A stretch of 8,720 nt of DNA from Oscillospiraceae bacterium (GTDB lineage: Bacteria; Bacillota_A; Clostridia; Saccharofermentanales; Saccharofermentanaceae): positions 1-8,720 of the forward strand of contig CADCPU010000064.1 in NCBI GenBank assembly GCA_902803365.1. The letters run 5' to 3'. Every line of letters begins with the position of its first letter. Position 1 is the first letter of the stretch. A program made the translations under genes and the position numbers. Below the pieces are notes generated by a model. The model was given only the letters and a program-made list of their open reading frames with translations, ran no database searches and was not told the origin of the DNA. Positions 7,317 through 8,720 of the stretch are shown in pieces.

Positions 7317-7463
7317 ATGGAGCATATTAAGACTATCAATACAAGAAATCTTTGCGAGAGCGCTAAGAACGGCGGTTGCGGTGAGTGCCAGACATCTTGC
7401 CAGTCTGCTTGCAAGACAAGCTGCGGTATCGCTAATCAGCAGTGCGAGAACGAGAACAAGTAA
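7317..7463 (+). CDS. scfA: SCIFF-type ranthipeptide precursor
   Basis: This 48-residue peptide begins MEHIKTINTRNL and has a core with cysteines at 21, 24, 28, 32, 36 and 43 in the pattern GGCGECQTSCQSACKTSC. That is the SCIFF family (six cysteines in about forty-five residues), ribosomally made and modified by a radical SAM enzyme that links Cys sulfur to a non-alpha carbon of another residue. The N-terminal part serves as leader for maturase recognition. Two oddities: a seventh cysteine at residue 13, outside the usual six, and glycine at position 37, directly after C36. From memory most family members have threonine there (TSCTVGNQ), and Cys32-Thr37 is the bridge characterised in the C. 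thermocellum homologue. Here the stretch reads TSCGIANQQC. The gene has its own strong promoter, is followed by a hairpin, and its maturase gene starts 70 bp after its stop. It is short enough for length-based gene callers to miss. Confidence 0.95.
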   Translation: MEHIKTINTRNLCESAKNGGCGECQTSCQSACKTSCGIANQQCENENK

Positions 7464-7489
7464 TTTCTTGTTTGCTACAGAATTTTAAC

Positions 7490-7523
7490 GGCAACCGCTT
7501 CTTAGGGAGCGGTTGTTTATTTT
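7490..7523 (+). terminator. Intergenic terminator/attenuator between peptide and maturase genes
   Basis: CAACCGCT (7492-7499) and AGCGGTTG (7508-7515) form a perfect 8-bp stem. Pairs T7500-G7507 and C7501-G7506 can extend it inward to a TTAG tetraloop. The U-rich tail is TTTATTTT (7516-7523). It lies about 28 bp after the scfA stop and ends immediately before the scfB ribosome site (AAGGAG, 7524-7529). I see no separate promoter for scfB in the gap, so the hairpin probably lets only part of transcription continue. It may also protect the 3' end of the short peptide mRNA. Confidence 0.78.
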
Positions 7524-7533
7524 AAGGAGACTT

Positions 7534-8720
7534 ATGATTCATCAATACAAACTCGGCGGCTACAACATCATACTCGACATCTGCTCCGGCTCTGTCCATG
7601 CAGTCGACGACGTGACATACGACCTTATCGCAGGCTTCGAAAACACGGAGCGTGACGCCCTCATTTCCGAGATCTCTTCCAAGTATCCGGACATCGACTC
7701 CAAGGAGATCGGTGAGATCTACGACGAGCTCCTGCAGCTCAAGGAAGACGGCAAGCTCTTCACTGAGGACGAATTCGAGCCAAAGGCAGGTGTTCTCAAG
7801 GCCAAGACAAACGGTGTCGTTAAGGCACTCTGCCTTCATATCGCTCATACCTGCAACCTCAACTGCGAATATTGCTTCGCATCCCAGGGTAAGTATCACG
7901 GCGAGCGTTCCGTCATGAGTTTTGAGGTAGGCAAGCGCGCTCTCGATTTCCTCATCGAGAACTCCGGCTCCAGAAGAAATCTCGAAGTGGACTTCTTCGG
8001 AGGCGAGCCTCTGATGAATTTTGAAGTGGTAAAGCAGCTCGTTGAGTATGCCCGTTCCGTCGAAAAGGAAGCAGGCAAGAACTTCAGGTTCACGCTTACC
8101 ACAAACGGAATCCTCATAGATGATGACGTGATCGAATTTGCCAACAAGGAGATGAGCAACGTAGTCCTCTCACTTGACGGACGTAAGGAGATCCACGACA
8201 GATACAGGGTCGACTATGCGGGCAACGGCAGCTGGGACCGCATCGTACCTAAGTTCCAGAAGCTCGTTGAGGCACGCGGCGGTAAGAACTACTACATGCG
8301 CGGAACATTTACCCACAGGAACCCTGATTTCCTCGAGGACGTAAAGACAATGCTGGAGCTCGGATTCAAGGAGCTCTCCATGGAGCCTGTCGTATGCGCT
8401 GAAGGCGATGCGGCAAGACTTACGGATGAAGACCTCGAGATCGTAAAGAAGCAGTACGAGGACCTCGCTGCTTTGATGATCGAACACGACAGAAAGGGCG
8501 ATCCGTTCACTTTCTATCACTATATGATCGACCTTAAGGGCGGTCCTTGTATCTATAAGAGGATCTCGGGCTGCGGTGCCGGAACCGAATACATGGCTGT
8601 TACTCCGTGGGGCGATCTTTACCCTTGCCACCAGTTCGTAGGCGACGATAAGTTCCTTCTCGGAAATATCTGGGACGGCGTAAAGAATCAGGCCATCCGC
8701 GAAGAATTCTTCAAGTGCAA
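7534..8720 (+). CDS. scfB: SCIFF peptide maturase, radical SAM/SPASM thioether-forming enzyme (cut by the right edge)
   Basis: This enzyme uses S-adenosylmethionine and iron-sulfur clusters to make radical-based Cys thioether bridges in the peptide encoded upstream. The 395 residues visible start MIHQYKLGGYNIILD. Residues about 1-85 resemble the small winged-helix recognition domain (RRE) that binds the precursor leader. The radical SAM cluster motif CxxxCxxC is at C107, C111 and C114 (CNLNCEYC), followed by the SAM-binding GGEP motif (156-159) and a TTNG segment (189-192). SPASM-type auxiliary cysteines appear at C347 and C365 (C-x12-G-x4-C), with C339 and C395 also candidates. The remaining auxiliary-cluster cysteines would lie beyond the window. 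Full-length members run to roughly 450 residues, so perhaps 60 are missing. The frame is open to the last base. The ATG has AAGGAG four bases upstream (7524-7529). It is co-oriented with scfA, with a hairpin between them. Confidence 0.95.
   Translation, partial: MIHQYKLGGYNIILDICSGSVHAVDDVTYDLIAGFENTERDALISEISSKYPDIDSKEIGEIYDELLQLKEDGKLFTEDEFEPKAGVLKAKTNGVVKALCLHIAHTCNLNCEYCFASQGKYHGERSVMSFEVGKRALDFLIENSGSRRNLEVDFFGGEPLMNFEVVKQLVEYARSVEKEAGKNFRFTLTTNGILIDDDVIEFANKEMSNVVLSLDGRKEIHDRYRVDYAGNGSWDRIVPKFQKLVEARGGKNYYMRGTFTHRNPDFLEDVKTMLELGFKELSMEPVVCAEGDAARLTDEDLEIVKKQYEDLAALMIEHDRKGDPFTFYHYMIDLKGGPCIYKRISGCGAGTEYMAVTPWGDLYPCHQFVGDDKFLLGNIWDGVKNQAIREEFFKC

Noticed and set aside
7225..7488. Plus-strand frame of 87 codons overlapping the peptide gene
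   Set aside because: It runs through the promoter and ribosome site and reads the SCIFF gene in the wrong frame, destroying the conserved cysteine pattern. The 7317-7463 frame is the real gene.
7522..7899. Minus-strand frame of 125 codons opposite the start of scfB
   Set aside because: It is antisense to the recognition domain and radical SAM motif of scfB, has no family likeness, and crosses the intergenic hairpin.
1..8720. CRISPR array, tRNA or rRNA genes, insertion sequences
   Set aside because: I saw no regularly spaced repeats, tRNA cloverleaf or rRNA-like stretch, and no transposase or terminal inverted repeats. Almost all sequence is accounted for by the five genes and their control regions.

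Overview
The window looks like chromosomal DNA from an anaerobic Bacillota of the class Clostridia, with roughly balanced GC by eye. The strongest clue is a seven-cysteine SCIFF-type ranthipeptide precursor followed by its radical SAM/SPASM maturase, a pair that is close to a signature of Clostridia. Strong AAGGAGG-type ribosome sites, housekeeping-type promoters, a soluble multi-PAS GGDEF/EAL protein and an OmpR-type two-component pair fit this. I cannot assign a family or genus.

Layout. Positions 1-142 hold no gene I can support and form the 3' flank of the first gene. Positions 143-5104 (minus strand) encode one 1,653-residue cytoplasmic signalling protein with many PAS-like modules, two GGDEF domains with degenerate signatures, an EAL domain with its catalytic residues present, and two more PAS-like modules after the EAL. 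It has its own promoter at 5140-5168 and begins with TTG. A factor-independent terminator at 5179-5205 separates it from a two-component operon on the same strand: response regulator (6467-7147) then membrane histidine kinase (5232-6470), overlapping by 4 bp (ATGA).

The intergenic region 7148-7316 is divergent. Leftward it carries the response-regulator promoter, whose -35 region is replaced by a perfect 9-bp direct repeat with 11-bp pitch, the layout of an OmpR/PhoB-family operator. Rightward it carries a consensus-like promoter (TTGACA, 17 bp, extended -10) for the 48-residue peptide gene scfA (7317-7463). A hairpin with a U-rich tail lies between scfA and the maturase gene scfB (7534 to beyond the right edge), and should make precursor mRNA exceed maturase mRNA.

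How they may work together. The peptide and its maturase form a RiPP pathway that installs thioether bridges. The two-component system probably controls itself through the direct repeat, and because that repeat lies in the shared divergent region it could also affect scfA. The large protein probably senses cytoplasmic signals through its PAS modules and hydrolyses c-di-GMP. No link between it and the peptide is shown beyond proximity. The most notable points are the substituted crosslink-acceptor position and extra cysteine in the SCIFF peptide, the direct-repeat operator, and the unusual architecture of the c-di-GMP protein.
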